Source of the DNA: Jatrophihabitans sp.
GTDB lineage: Bacteria > Actinomycetota > Actinomycetes > Mycobacteriales > Jatrophihabitantaceae
Direction: 5' to 3'
DNA length: 64,000 bases
Assembly: GCA_036399055.1 (NCBI GenBank)
Contig: DASWNX010000040.1
Coordinates: 124,001 to 188,000, forward strand
Shown: piece after piece, positions 50,394 to 59,278 of the stretch
Layout of the letters: every line of letters begins with the position of its first letter
Position numbering within the stretch: the first letter of the stretch is position 1
The notes under the pieces: model-generated
Databases searched by the model: none
Seen by the model: only the letters and a program-made list of their open reading frames with translations
Told to the model about the DNA's origin: nothing
Translations under genes and position numbers: made by a program

Positions 50394-53300
50394 GTGACCG
50401 TTACCCGAGAGCCCGACTCCTTCGTCCACCTGCACGTGCACACCGAGTACTCGATGCTCGACGGCGCCGCCCGGCTCGACGACCTGTTCGCCGAGACCGC
50501 CCGGATGGGCATGCCGGCGCTGGCCATGACCGATCACGGCAACGTCTTCGGCGCCTATGACTTCTACAAGAAGGCCAAGGCGCACGGCGTCAAGCCGATC
50601 ATCGGCATGGAGGCCTACCTCACCCCGAACACCCATCGCGGCGACCGCACCCGGGTGCGCTGGAACGCCGGCGGCGAGGACGACGTCTCCGGCGCCGGCG
50701 CGTTCACCCACATGACGCTGCTGGCCGAGAACACCACCGGCATGCACAACCTGTTCCGGCTCTCCAGCCGGTCGAGCCTGGAGGGCTTCTTCTACAAGCC
50801 GCGGGCAGACCGCGAGCTGCTCAACGACTACGCCCAGGGCCTGATCGCCACCACCGGCTGCCCGTCGGGTGAGATCCAGACCTGGCTGCGGATCGGCAAC
50901 TACGACAACGCCAGGCGCAGCGCCGCCGAGTTCAGAGACATCTTCGGCAAGGACAACTTCTTCCTGGAGCTGATGGACCACGGCCTGGGCATCGAGACCC
51001 GGGTGCGCGACGGCCTGCTCCGGCTCGGCAAGGACCTGGGCCTGCCGATGGTGGCGACCAACGACCTGCACTACACCCGCGCCGAGGACGCCGACGCGCA
51101 CGAGGTGCTGCTGTGCGTGCAGTCCGGCAAGACCATGCAGGACCAGAACCGGTTCAAGTTCGACGCCAAGGACTTCTACCTCAAGTCGCCGGCCGAGATG
51201 CGCTCGCTGTGGGCCGACAAGTACGAGCTGCGCGAGGCCTGCGACAACACCCTGCTGATCGCCGAGCGGTGCGAGGTCGCCTTCGACGAGTCCAAGAGCT
51301 ACATGCCCCGGTTCCCGGTCCCCGAGGGCGAGGACGAGACGTCCTGGTTCGTCAAGGAGACCGAGCGGGGCCTGCACGTCCGCTACCCGAACGGCATCCC
51401 GGCCGACGTCCGGGCCCGGGCCGACTTCGAGGTCGGCGTCATCACCCAGATGGGTTTTCCGGGTTACTTCCTGGTCGTCGCCGACTTCATCAACTGGGCC
51501 AAGGAGAACGGCATCCGGGTGGGCCCCGGCCGCGGCTCGGGCGCCGGCAGCATGGTCGCCTACGCGATGCGCATCACCGACCTCGACCCGCTGCAGCACG
51601 GGCTGATCTTCGAGCGGTTCCTCAACCCCGACCGGGTCTCGATGCCCGACTTCGACGTGGACTTCGACGAGCGCCGGCGCGGTGAGGTGATCCGCTACGT
51701 CAGCGACAAGTACGGCGACGAGCGGGTCGCCCAGATCGTCACCTACGGCACCATCAAGGCCAAGCAGGCAGTCAAGGACGCCGCCCGGGTGCTGGGCTAC
51801 CCGTTCGCCATGGGCGACCGGATCACCAAGGTGATGCCGCCGCCGGTGATGGGCAAGGACGTCCCGCTCGGCAAGATCTTCGACACCACGCACAACCGCT
51901 ACGGCGAGGGCGGGGAGTTCCGAGCGCTGTACGAGGCCGACCCCGAGGTCAAGCGGGTGGTCGACACCGCCAAGGGCCTGGAGGGCCTCAAGCGGCAGTG
52001 GGGGGTGCACGCCGCCGGCGTCATCATGTCCAGCGACCCGCTGATCGACGTCATCCCGATCATGCGCCGCGAGGCCGACGGCGCCATCATCACCCAGTTC
52101 GACTACCCGTCGTGCGAGAGCCTCGGCCTGATCAAGATGGACTTCCTCGGGTTGCGAAACCTGACGATCCTCGATGACGCGGTCGACAACATCAAGGCCA
52201 ACCGGGGCATCGACTTCGTCCTGGAGGACCTGCCGCTGGATGACCGGCCGACCTACGAGCTGCTCAGCCGGGGCGACACGCTGGGGGTCTTCCAGCTCGA
52301 CGGCGGGCCGCTGCGGGCCCTGCTGCGCTCGATGCGCCCGGACAACTTCGAGGACATCTCGGCGGTCATCGCGCTGTACCGGCCGGGGCCGATGGGCGCG
52401 GACTCGCACAACAAGTACGCCAACCGCAAGAACGGCCGTGAGCCGGTGGTGCCGATCCACCCCGAGCTGGAGGCGCCGCTGGCCGAGGTCCTGAGCGACA
52501 CCTACGGCCTGATCGTCTACCAGGAGCAGGTCATCTCGATCGCCCAGTCGCTGGCCGGCTACACCCTCGGCGGCGCTGACCTGCTGCGCCGGGCGATGGG
52601 CAAGAAGAAGAAGTCCGAGCTGGACGCCCAGTACGAGAAGTTCTCGGCCGGCATGGCGGCCAACGGCTACTCCGCGGCCGCGGTCAAGACGCTGTGGGAC
52701 ATCCTGGTGCCGTTCTCCGACTACGCCTTCAACAAGGCGCACTCGGCCGCCTACGGGATGCTGTCGTACTGGACCGCCTACCTCAAGGCCAACTACCCGG
52801 CCGAGTACATGGCCGCGCTGTTGACCTCGGTCAAGGACGACAAGGACAAGATGGCCGTCTACCTGGCCGAGTGCCGCCGGATGGGCATCAAGGTGCTGCC
52901 GCCGTGCGTGAACTCCTCCGACGCCAACTTCACCCCCACCGGCACCGACATCCGCTTCGGCCTGACGGCGGTGCGCAACGTCGGCGGCAACGTGGTCACC
53001 TCGATCACCGCCTGCCGCAAGTCCAACTCCGCCTTCACCGACTTCGCCGACTACCTGCGCAAGGTCGACGCGGTGGCCTGCAACAAGCGCACCATCGAGG
53101 CGCTGATCAAGGCCGGCGCCTTCGACTCCCTCGGCCACCACCGCAAGGGCCTGATCCAGGTGTACGAGGCCTCGATCGACGCGGTGCTGAGCACCAAGCG
53201 CGCCGAGGCGATCGGCCAGTTCGACCTGTTCGGCTTCGGCGACGACTCCGACTCCGGTGGCCTGGGGGACATGTTCGCAGTCCGGGTGCCCGAGGGCGAG

Positions 53301-53957
53301 TGGGACAAGTCGGTGCTGCTCAACTTCGAGCGCGAGATGCTCGGCCTCTACGTCAGCGACCACCCGCTGCTGGGGGTGGAGCACATCCTCAAGTCTGAGG
53401 CGGAGGTCAGCATCGCCGAGCTGCAGACCGAGGCCGTCAAGGACGGCGAGAAGGTCACGGTGGCCGGCATCCTGTCCAGCGTCACCCGGCGGATGACCAA
53501 GGACGGCAAGGCGTGGGCCCAGGTGGTGCTCGAAGACCTCGAAGGCTCGGTCGAGGTGCTGTTCTTCCCGGCGTCCTACGCCCAGGTCGGTCTGCAGATC
53601 GCCGAGGACGCGATCGTGGTGATCAACGGCCGGGTGGACGCCCGCGAGGACACCATCCGGATCATCGGCTCGAACCTGACGTTGCCCGACCTGACCAAGG
53701 GGATGGACGGCCCGCTGCGGCTGGTGATGAACCAGCAGCAGTGCAGGCAGGCGGTCGTGGAGAACCTCAAGGAGATCCTGCGCTCGCACCCGGGCATGAC
53801 CCCGGTCGAGATCCAGCTGACGTTCGGTCAGCGGTTGCGGACCGAATTGCCCGACTACCGGGTGACGCCGTCGCAGGGTTTGATGGGCGACATCAAGGCG
53901 CTGCTGGGGCCCAACGCGATCAGCGACCAGCAGGTGAGCAGCTCGCCGGGCCGCTGA
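50394..53957 (+). CDS. dnaE: DNA polymerase III alpha subunit (DnaE1 type)
   Basis: Main replicative polymerase. About 1187 residues: an N-terminal PHP domain with complete metal-site motifs (HLHVHTEYSMLDG, MTDHGN, GMEAYL, TGCPSGE, TNDLHY), consistent with the intrinsic 3'-5' proofreading shown for mycobacterial DnaE1; the palm with GRGSGAGSMVAYAM and the catalytic DFDVDFDERRR; the tau-interaction and OB-fold region (VTVAGILSSVTRRMTKDGKAWAQV) at the end. GTG 50394 is chosen because GAAGGA lies upstream and the N-terminus then matches the family; ATG 50358 is in frame. Confidence 0.97.
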   Translation: MTVTREPDSFVHLHVHTEYSMLDGAARLDDLFAETARMGMPALAMTDHGNVFGAYDFYKKAKAHGVKPIIGMEAYLTPNTHRGDRTRVRWNAGGEDDVSGAGAFTHMTLLAENTTGMHNLFRLSSRSSLEGFFYKPRADRELLNDYAQGLIATTGCPSGEIQTWLRIGNYDNARRSAAEFRDIFGKDNFFLELMDHGLGIETRVRDGLLRLGKDLGLPMVATNDLHYTRAEDADAHEVLLCVQSGKTMQDQNRFKFDAKDFYLKSPAEMRSLWADKYELREACDNTLLIAERCEVAFDESKSYMPRFPVPEGEDETSWFVKETERGLHVRYPNGIPADVRARADFEVGVITQMGFPGYFLVVADFINWAKENGIRVGPGRGSGAGSMVAYAMRITDLDPLQHGLIFERFLNPDRVSMPDFDVDFDERRRGEVIRYVSDKYGDERVAQIVTYGTIKAKQAVKDAARVLGYPFAMGDRITKVMPPPVMGKDVPLGKIFDTTHNRYGEGGEFRALYEADPEVKRVVDTAKGLEGLKRQWGVHAAGVIMSSDPLIDVIPIMRREADGAIITQFDYPSCESLGLIKMDFLGLRNLTILDDAVDNIKANRGIDFVLEDLPLDDRPTYELLSRGDTLGVFQLDGGPLRALLRSMRPDNFEDISAVIALYRPGPMGADSHNKYANRKNGREPVVPIHPELEAPLAEVLSDTYGLIVYQEQVISIAQSLAGYTLGGADLLRRAMGKKKKSELDAQYEKFSAGMAANGYSAAAVKTLWDILVPFSDYAFNKAHSAAYGMLSYWTAYLKANYPAEYMAALLTSVKDDKDKMAVYLAECRRMGIKVLPPCVNSSDANFTPTGTDIRFGLTAVRNVGGNVVTSITACRKSNSAFTDFADYLRKVDAVACNKRTIEALIKAGAFDSLGHHRKGLIQVYEASIDAVLSTKRAEAIGQFDLFGFGDDSDSGGLGDMFAVRVPEGEWDKSVLLNFEREMLGLYVSDHPLLGVEHILKSEAEVSIAELQTEAVKDGEKVTVAGILSSVTRRMTKDGKAWAQVVLEDLEGSVEVLFFPASYAQVGLQIAEDAIVVINGRVDAREDTIRIIGSNLTLPDLTKGMDGPLRLVMNQQQCRQAVVENLKEILRSHPGMTPVEIQLTFGQRLRTELPDYRVTPSQGLMGDIKALLGPNAISDQQVSSSPGR

Positions 53958-54020
53958 GGCAGGACGTGGCGGGGTGGTTCATGTGGAAACTCCCCGGGGC
54001 CGGAGATCGTTGGAGTAGGT

Positions 54021-54653
54021 ATGAGCGAGCAGATCCGGCCCGGGCGGCCGTTAGCGCCCTCCGGCGGCAACCCTGAGCGTCCGGTGTTCGTGAAGCGTCC
54101 GGTCACCAAAGAGAGGCCGGTGTTCGATGAGCGGCCGGTCATCGAGGTGGGCAACATCGGGCCTGGCTCGGCGGCCAGCCAGGCGGTGCTGCGTCGCTAC
54201 CTGCTGACCCGGGCGCTGGGCAGCTCGGTCGTCAACGCCGTGCAGTGGACCGGCGTGCTGGTGCTGCTGGTCGCCGTGCTGTGCTGGCTCGGGCATCTGA
54301 GGTTGCTGGCGGTGCTGGTGGGCCTGGCCGCCCTGCTGATCTTCGCGGTGCGGGGCCTGCTCAACGCCCTCGCGCGACGGCTGTCCGGCGCGAGCAGGCT
54401 AGGGCCGCTGGAGCCCCGGGTGGCCGCGCTGGTCACCAGGACGCGCAAGGGGCTGCGCCGCGAGCTGCGCCGGGTCGGCCTGCCCGGCGTGCCTTGGGGG
54501 CCGCTGCTGATCGCCTGGCGGCTGCTGCGCCCGGTGCGTCGGGTGCGAACCATGGCCGCGCTGAGCCGGATCGACCTGACCAAGGTGGTGCCGCCCAGCC
54601 AGGTGGACGAGCTGCAGATCCTGCTGCGCCAGATGCCGCCCGGACGGTTCTGA
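54021..54653 (+). CDS. Membrane protein of unknown function
   Basis: A 210-residue protein I do not recognise. The N-terminal 45 residues are polar with repeated RPVF/RPVT/RPVI units (ERPVFVKRPVTKERPVFDERPVIE), followed by two membrane helices (about residues 74-112, NAVQWTGVLVLLVAVLCWLG and LLAVLVGLAALLIFAVRGLL) and a basic cytoplasmic C-terminus ending LTKVVPPSQVDELQILLRQMPPGRF. It follows dnaE by 63 bp on the same strand. Start ATG 54021 has GGAG about ten bases upstream. Confidence 0.7.
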   Translation: MSEQIRPGRPLAPSGGNPERPVFVKRPVTKERPVFDERPVIEVGNIGPGSAASQAVLRRYLLTRALGSSVVNAVQWTGVLVLLVAVLCWLGHLRLLAVLVGLAALLIFAVRGLLNALARRLSGASRLGPLEPRVAALVTRTRKGLRRELRRVGLPGVPWGPLLIAWRLLRPVRRVRTMAALSRIDLTKVVPPSQVDELQILLRQMPPGRF

Positions 54654-54744
54654 GACGAAAGGCCAGCCTGACGCTGCTTACCCATGCGCGAGGCCCCGAT
54701 TTTCTGAGTGGCTCAATCAAGTCAGAGAGGTGTCCAGGCCTCTA

Positions 54745-55371
54745 TCAAGCCCCGCCTTCTACGACCGGTTGGCGCAGGATCGTCTTCAGCTTGGCAGGTT
54801 CGGTTTTGCGGGCATCCGAGAGGTAAATCTCGTGGTGGCGGCCTCGTGGCGCTAGTCCGTGGGCGGGGAGAAACTCGGCATGCAGGCGCTCTAGTGTCGC
54901 GCCCTCATCGTCGTAGGAGCCGACGTGCAAGATCTGCGCGCTGCGGCCTTCGGCCCAGCGCTCGAAGCGGATCAAGCCGAGCGCTGGCAACTGTCTCCTC
55001 TGCGCGGCGGCGCTGATGGCCTTGTCGCACAGCTCGTGGGTGATCCAGTCGGGTTGGGCGATCATCATCGTCCAGTCCCAGGCGTCCTTGTCGCGGGCAC
55101 GGAAGGCGGTCCAATCCTTCGCTGACCACAGTCCTTCCAGGGGCGCCACCGTGTGGACCCTTCCCCACCTTGTCTTTGCGGCGGCTCGCACTGCGTAGGA
55201 GGCCGTGTACAGCGCCTCCACCGCTTCGCGGTAGGCCACTGAGGTGTTCGGGTCGCCGTGCCCGTCGATCATGAGGAACCACATTTCGGGCACGTCGACA
55301 ATCTCGAAGTCGACCCGCTTCGGCGCGTAGAGGTCCTTACGCTCCTTCTTGATGTCATAGGTCTGCATGGC
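54745..55371 (-). CDS. GyrI-like small-molecule-binding domain protein
   Basis: A 208-residue protein of the GyrI-like/SOUL-like effector-binding family: DFEIVDVPEMWFLMIDGHGDPN at the N-terminus, AVEALYTASYAVRAAAK, and a C-terminal segment ILHVGSYDDEGATLERLHAEFL, PRGRHHEIYLSDARKTEPAKLKTILRQPV. Stand-alone members are thought to bind or hydrolyse small hydrophobic compounds. GAAGGAG stands six bases before ATG 55371. It is divergent from an alpha/beta hydrolase, with 68 bp between the starts. Confidence 0.87.
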   Translation of the reverse strand, partial: AMQTYDIKKERKDLYAPKRVDFEIVDVPEMWFLMIDGHGDPNTSVAYREAVEALYTASYAVRAAAKTRWGRVHTVAPLEGLWSAKDWTAFRARDKDAWDWTMMIAQPDWITHELCDKAISAAAQRRQLPALGLIRFERWAEGRSAQILHVGSYDDEGATLERLHAEFLPAHGLAPRGRHHEIYLSDARKTEPAKLKTILRQPVVEGGA

Positions 55372-55439
55372 GTTCTCCTTCGGCGTTGCCCGCATCTTCG
55401 CCGCAGCCCAGCGGTCGGGCCAATCATTACGGTGTCGAC

Positions 55440-56231
55440 ATGGAACGACGGATCGGCGAGGTCCTGATCAATTACATCGAGCACGGCGACGGCGTGCCGC
55501 TTGTCGCACTCCACGGCGCCGGTGTCGATCACCGCGAGATCGAGGCGGCGATCGAGGCCATCCCTGCCTGCGAGGGACACCGGCGGATCTACCCGGATCT
55601 GCCCGGGATGGGTCGCTCGACCGCCAGCGGCCTGACCTGCAACGACGATGTCGTGACTCTGCTCGGTGCGTTCATCGATGACCTCGGCGCAGGACCGGTG
55701 CTGCTGCTTGGGCATTCCTACGGCGCCTACCTGGCGCGTGGAGTGGCGGCCCAGCGGCCGGACGTCGTGCTGGGCCTGGCGTTGCTATGCCCCGTCGCCG
55801 ACCGCACAGGACCGGTTCCCGACCACCAGGTCGTCCGTTGCGAGCCCCGCGCCTACGACGAACTCGAACCTGGGCAACGCCAGAGCTTCGATGAGTACTT
55901 CGTCATACGCACGCCGACCACCGCCCGCCGCTACCGTGACCACGTCCTGCCGGGCATGGGGCTGGTTGACGAGGCTGCGCTGGGGCGCATCTTCACGGGA
56001 TGGACGGTCGACGTCGGCGCAGGCGCCTTCTCTGCGCCGGCGCTGATCGCGGCAGGACGACACGATTCGACCGTCGGGTACGCCGACGCGACCGGACTGC
56101 TGGAGCGCTATCCGCACGCCACCCTCGCAGTGATCGAAGGCGCCGGTCACGCGCTCATCCACGAGCGGCCGGAGCTGCTCGCCCCGCTTCTCGGTGACTG
56201 GCTTGACCGGGCTCGTCCAGCGCTCGCATGA
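55440..56231 (+). CDS. Alpha/beta hydrolase
   Basis: A 263-residue hydrolase. Nucleophile elbow GHSYGAYLARG gives the Ser, VALHGAGVDH the oxyanion region, and EGAGHALIHERPELL the catalytic His; the acid is probably Asp in AAGRHDSTVGY. Natural substrate unknown. ATG 55440 has no Shine-Dalgarno; an upstream in-frame start at 55386 would overlap the divergent gene's leader. The last bases overlap a small ORF (ATGA at 56228). Confidence 0.85.
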   Translation: MERRIGEVLINYIEHGDGVPLVALHGAGVDHREIEAAIEAIPACEGHRRIYPDLPGMGRSTASGLTCNDDVVTLLGAFIDDLGAGPVLLLGHSYGAYLARGVAAQRPDVVLGLALLCPVADRTGPVPDHQVVRCEPRAYDELEPGQRQSFDEYFVIRTPTTARRYRDHVLPGMGLVDEAALGRIFTGWTVDVGAGAFSAPALIAAGRHDSTVGYADATGLLERYPHATLAVIEGAGHALIHERPELLAPLLGDWLDRARPALA

Positions 56232-56434
56232 CTGCCTTGGAGGGCCGCAGCCAACAGCGCGCGGGCGGTCTGGCGACGCCGGGTGCGGTGTTCGCCGACG
56301 GTCGGCTTACCGTTAACCCTGACGCGCCCGGCCACCGGGCCGTCCGGCCGGCGGAAGCACCGCTGACCGGCCGACCGCCCAACCTGCCCGCTGCTGGCCA
56401 GCGCGGCGCCGCCGCTGATCAGGGGAGCCGATGA
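56228..56434 (+). CDS. Small ORF of uncertain status
   Basis: A 68-codon frame linked by ATGA overlaps to the hydrolase before it (56228) and to the membrane protein after it (56431). The sequence (MTALEGRSQQRAGGLATPG and so on) has no recognisable domain, and third-position GC is lower than in the neighbours by eye. The double overlap is what makes it worth listing; it may be only spacer. Confidence 0.3.
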   Translation: MTALEGRSQQRAGGLATPGAVFADGRLTVNPDAPGHRAVRPAEAPLTGRPPNLPAAGQRGAAADQGSR

Positions 56435-56979
56435 CCGACGCCGTCACCGACACCGACCTGCCCGCGCCCGACGCCAGCAACGCCCGCCGCGCCCGCCGGT
56501 CCTGGCGGCCGTTGGCGTTGCTGGTGGCCGGGCAACTGCTGGCCGGCGCCCTGGTAGGCCTGGTCTGGCACGCCTGGGCGCCGCCGACCCTCTCCTATCT
56601 CGTGGCCGGCGCCGACGGCAAGCCGGCCTTCGTGGTGCCGCAGGAGAGCGAGTCCCAGATCGCCGGCGACGGCCGGTTCGTGCTGCTGTCGGTGCTGCTC
56701 GGCCTGGTGTTCGGGCTGTTGGCCTGGCGGCTGCGGGCCCACCGGGGGCCAGCAGTGCTCGCAGCCCTGGCCGGAGCCGGGGTGCTGAGCTCGGTGCTGG
56801 CCTGTGCTGTCGGCGAGGCGCTGTCCGGGTCCGGCCCCGCCCGCAAGCTCAATGCCGCGTTCGCCCCAGAGCTGAGCCTGCACTCCTGGCCGGCGCTGGC
56901 GGTCCAGGCCTTCTTCGCAGTGCTGGTCTACACCGCGCTGGCCGGGCTCAGTGGAGACCCCGACTTACAGAGTGGCTGA
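56431..56979 (+). CDS. Membrane protein, DUF2567-like
   Basis: A 182-residue protein with four predicted helices: PLALLVAGQLLAGALVGLVW, RFVLLSVLLGLVFGLLAW, GPAVLAALAGAGVLSSVLAC and SWPALAVQAFFAVLVYTALAG. The extracytoplasmic loop after the first helix contains LSYLVAGADGKPAFVVPQESESQIAGDGRF, a pattern I associate with the DUF2567 family of actinobacteria; function unknown. GGGGAG lies six bases before ATG 56431. Confidence 0.75.
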   Translation: MTDAVTDTDLPAPDASNARRARRSWRPLALLVAGQLLAGALVGLVWHAWAPPTLSYLVAGADGKPAFVVPQESESQIAGDGRFVLLSVLLGLVFGLLAWRLRAHRGPAVLAALAGAGVLSSVLACAVGEALSGSGPARKLNAAFAPELSLHSWPALAVQAFFAVLVYTALAGLSGDPDLQSG

Positions 56980-56987
56980 AGTCAGCC

Positions 56988-57080
56988 GGAGCCGCCCTTA
57001 GTCGGTCCCGGGAGCCGCCCTCAGCCGGTCCTGAAAGCCGCCCTCAGCTGGTCCCCGAAAGCCGCCCTCAACTGTTCCCA
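56988..57080 (+). repeat. Four tandem 23/24-bp units between convergent genes
   Basis: Units starting at 56988, 57011, 57034 and 57058 share AGCCGCCCTCAG followed by a variable C-[CT]-GGTCC tail. The last unit overlaps the stop codon of the LON-domain gene (57068-57070). Confidence 0.9.
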
Positions 57081-57766
57081 GCGTCGCGCCGGAAGGTCGC
57101 CGCGGTGACCGGCACGGCGCGGAGCTGGCGCATCAGCTCGGTCTCCCGGCGCAGCACCGACCGGCCGGCCCGCAGCCGGGCCGCGGTGTCAGCGATGCCC
57201 AGCAGCGTCTGGCGGTCCAGCAGCGGCAGCGAGGGCAGCTGGGCCACCGCGTAGGACAACGCCCAGGAGTCGATCGTGGGCGCCGGCGGGCCGAGGGAGT
57301 CCCCGAGGTCGGGGTTGAGCGCTGCCAGGGTGCGCAGGTGGAGCGCCAGCGCGCGCCGCACCGAGGTGGTCAGGCCGGCGCCGACCGCGCCCGGCGGCTC
57401 GGCCAGCCAGTGGACGGAGGCGATCAGGTAGGGCTTGGCGCCGGTGTCCAGTGACTCGATGACGAACCGGCGCTCGCCGATCGCGGCCAGATCGCAGCGG
57501 CCGTCGGCGTGCGGCACCACATCGGTCACCCGGGCCGACGTGCCGACGTCGTAGACGTCGCCGAGGTCACCGACCTCCCAGCCCTGGCGCAGCGCGACCA
57601 CTCCGAACTCCGGGGCGCCGGCGCCTTTGGCGTTGAGCAGGTCGGCGACGAGCTGGCGGTAACGGGGTTCGAAGACGTGCAACGACAGCCGCATACCAGG
57701 CGTCAGCACCGTTCCCAGCGGGAACAGCGGCAGCACCTCGGTCTTGCCGGACGTCGGATGAGGCAC
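57068..57766 (-). CDS. LON peptidase substrate-binding domain protein
   Basis: A 232-residue stand-alone LON N-terminal (LAN/PUA-like) domain: LPLFPLGTVLTPGMRLSLHVFEPRYRQLV at the start, EFGVVALRQG, VTDVVPHADGRCDLAAIGERRFVIES and a helical C-terminal half. No ATPase or protease part follows. Role is unknown; such genes next to hisD are common in actinobacteria. It ends in a tandem repeat and faces the DUF2567-like gene. Confidence 0.9.
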   Translation of the reverse strand: MPHPTSGKTEVLPLFPLGTVLTPGMRLSLHVFEPRYRQLVADLLNAKGAGAPEFGVVALRQGWEVGDLGDVYDVGTSARVTDVVPHADGRCDLAAIGERRFVIESLDTGAKPYLIASVHWLAEPPGAVGAGLTTSVRRALALHLRTLAALNPDLGDSLGPPAPTIDSWALSYAVAQLPSLPLLDRQTLLGIADTAARLRAGRSVLRRETELMRQLRAVPVTAATFRRDAGNS

Positions 57767-57955
57767 CCGCTCACCGTACGACGGTTAGGGCCCGGCCGCG
57801 CGCCGCTTCAGGCCCGCGCAGCCACCCTAGAGCCATTGCAGAGCCGGCGCAGAGGTCCCGCAGAGCCACCGCAGAGCCACTGCAGAACTATGGCAAAAGC
57901 CACGGTTCGCCTGGCGGCAGCGACAGCGACCGGAGTGGCAGGCGCTGGAGCTAAC

Positions 57956-57961
57956 TAGACT
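57956..57961 (+). promoter_or_regulatory. -10 box of hisD, leaderless arrangement
   Basis: TAGACT is followed by GGCTTT and the GTG start at 57968, so the transcript likely begins at the start codon. The 57767-57955 gap also contains a GCAGAGCCAC-type short repeat (57840-57885) and nothing else recognised; no leader peptide rich in His codons was found. Confidence 0.55.
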
Positions 57962-57967
57962 GGCTTT

Positions 57968-59278
57968 GTGCTTCGCCGTGTCGACCTGTCCGCCACCGCC
58001 GCCAGCCCCGGGCAGCTCCGCCGGATGCTGCCGCGGGCCGCGATGGACGTCAGCTCGGCCCTCGACGCGGTCACCCCGCTGGTCCGGGCGGTCCGCGAGC
58101 AGGGCTACGCCGGCGCCCGGGCGGCCACCGCCCGCTTCGACGGGGTGGACGTGCCCGAGCCCCGGGTGCCGGCCGAGGCGTTGGCCAAGGCGCTGGCCGG
58201 CCTGGACGGCTCGGTGCGGGCCGCCCTGGAGGAATCCATCCGGCGGGTCCAGATCACGCACGCCGAGCAGCGCCGAGGCGTCACCGACGTCGAGGTGGCG
58301 CCGGGCGCCATGGTGACCGAGAAGTGGGTCCCGGTGGACCGGGTCGGGCTCTACGTCCCGGGCGGCATCGCGGTCTACCCGTCCTCGGTGGTGATGAACG
58401 TGGTTCCGGCCCAGGTGGCCGGGGTGCCGTCGCTGGCGGTCTGCTCACCGCCGCAGAAGGAGTTCGGCGGGCTGCCGCACCCGACGATCCTGGCGGCCTG
58501 CGCGCTGCTCGGGGTGGAGGAGGTCTACGCCGTCGGCGGCGCGCAGGCGATCGCGCTGATGGCCTACGGCGACCCTGAGTTCGGCATCGAGCCGGTGGAC
58601 CTGGTGACCGGGCCGGGCAACGTCTACGTCGCGGCGGCCAAGCGCCTGCTGCGCGGGGTGATCGGGATCGACGCCGAGGCGGGCCCGACCGAGATCGCCA
58701 TCCTGGCCGACCGCACCGCCGATCCGGCCCACGTCGCCGCGGACCTGATCAGCCAGGCCGAGCACGACCCGGCGGCCGCCTCGGTGCTGGTGACCGACTC
58801 CGGCGAGCTCGCCGACGCCGTGACGGCGCAGCTGCATGAGCAGGTGGCCCGCACCCGCCATGTCGAGCGGGTCCGCACCGCGCTGTCCGGGCCGCAGTCG
58901 GCGATCGTGCTGGTGGCCGATCTGGAGCAGGGCCTGGAGGTGGTCAACGCCTACGCCGCCGAGCACCTGGAGGTGATCACCGTCGAGGCGCGCATGTGGG
59001 CCGAGCGGGTCCGGCACGCCGGGTGCGTGTTCGTCGGCGCCCACTCGCCGGTCTCGCTCGGCGACTACTGCGCCGGCTCCAACCACGTGCTGCCCACTGG
59101 CTGCACCGCCCGGCACGCCTCCGGGCTGAGCGTGCAGTCCTTCCTGCGCGGCGTCCACCTGGTCGAGTACACCCGCGAGGCGCTGCTCGAGGTGGCCCCG
59201 CACGTCCTGGCCCTGGCCGAGGCAGAGGACCTGCCGGCGCACGGCGCGGCGGTCAGCGCCCGGATGCCGCGTCCATGA
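57968..59278 (+). CDS. hisD: Histidinol dehydrogenase
   Basis: Catalyses the last two oxidations of histidine synthesis. The 436-residue protein shows [64 protein letters not shown], the zinc-site QAEHDP and [13 protein letters not shown] 57968 fits the family N-terminus and a leaderless promoter. The stop overlaps hisC (ATGA at 59275). It opens the his operon. Confidence 0.96.
   Translation: MLRRVDLSATAASPGQLRRMLPRAAMDVSSALDAVTPLVRAVREQGYAGARAATARFDGVDVPEPRVPAEALAKALAGLDGSVRAALEESIRRVQITHAEQRRGVTDVEVAPGAMVTEKWVPVDRVGLYVPGGIAVYPSSVVMNVVPAQVAGVPSLAVCSPPQKEFGGLPHPTILAACALLGVEEVYAVGGAQAIALMAYGDPEFGIEPVDLVTGPGNVYVAAAKRLLRGVIGIDAEAGPTEIAILADRTADPAHVAADLISQAEHDPAAASVLVTDSGELADAVTAQLHEQVARTRHVERVRTALSGPQSAIVLVADLEQGLEVVNAYAAEHLEVITVEARMWAERVRHAGCVFVGAHSPVSLGDYCAGSNHVLPTGCTARHASGLSVQSFLRGVHLVEYTREALLEVAPHVLALAEAEDLPAHGAAVSARMPRP

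Noticed and set aside
50289..53789. A 1166-codon open frame antisense to dnaE
   Set aside because: It lies wholly opposite a certain polymerase gene and has the His/Val/Gly/Gln-rich composition of a GC-rich shadow frame; no domain is recognisable.
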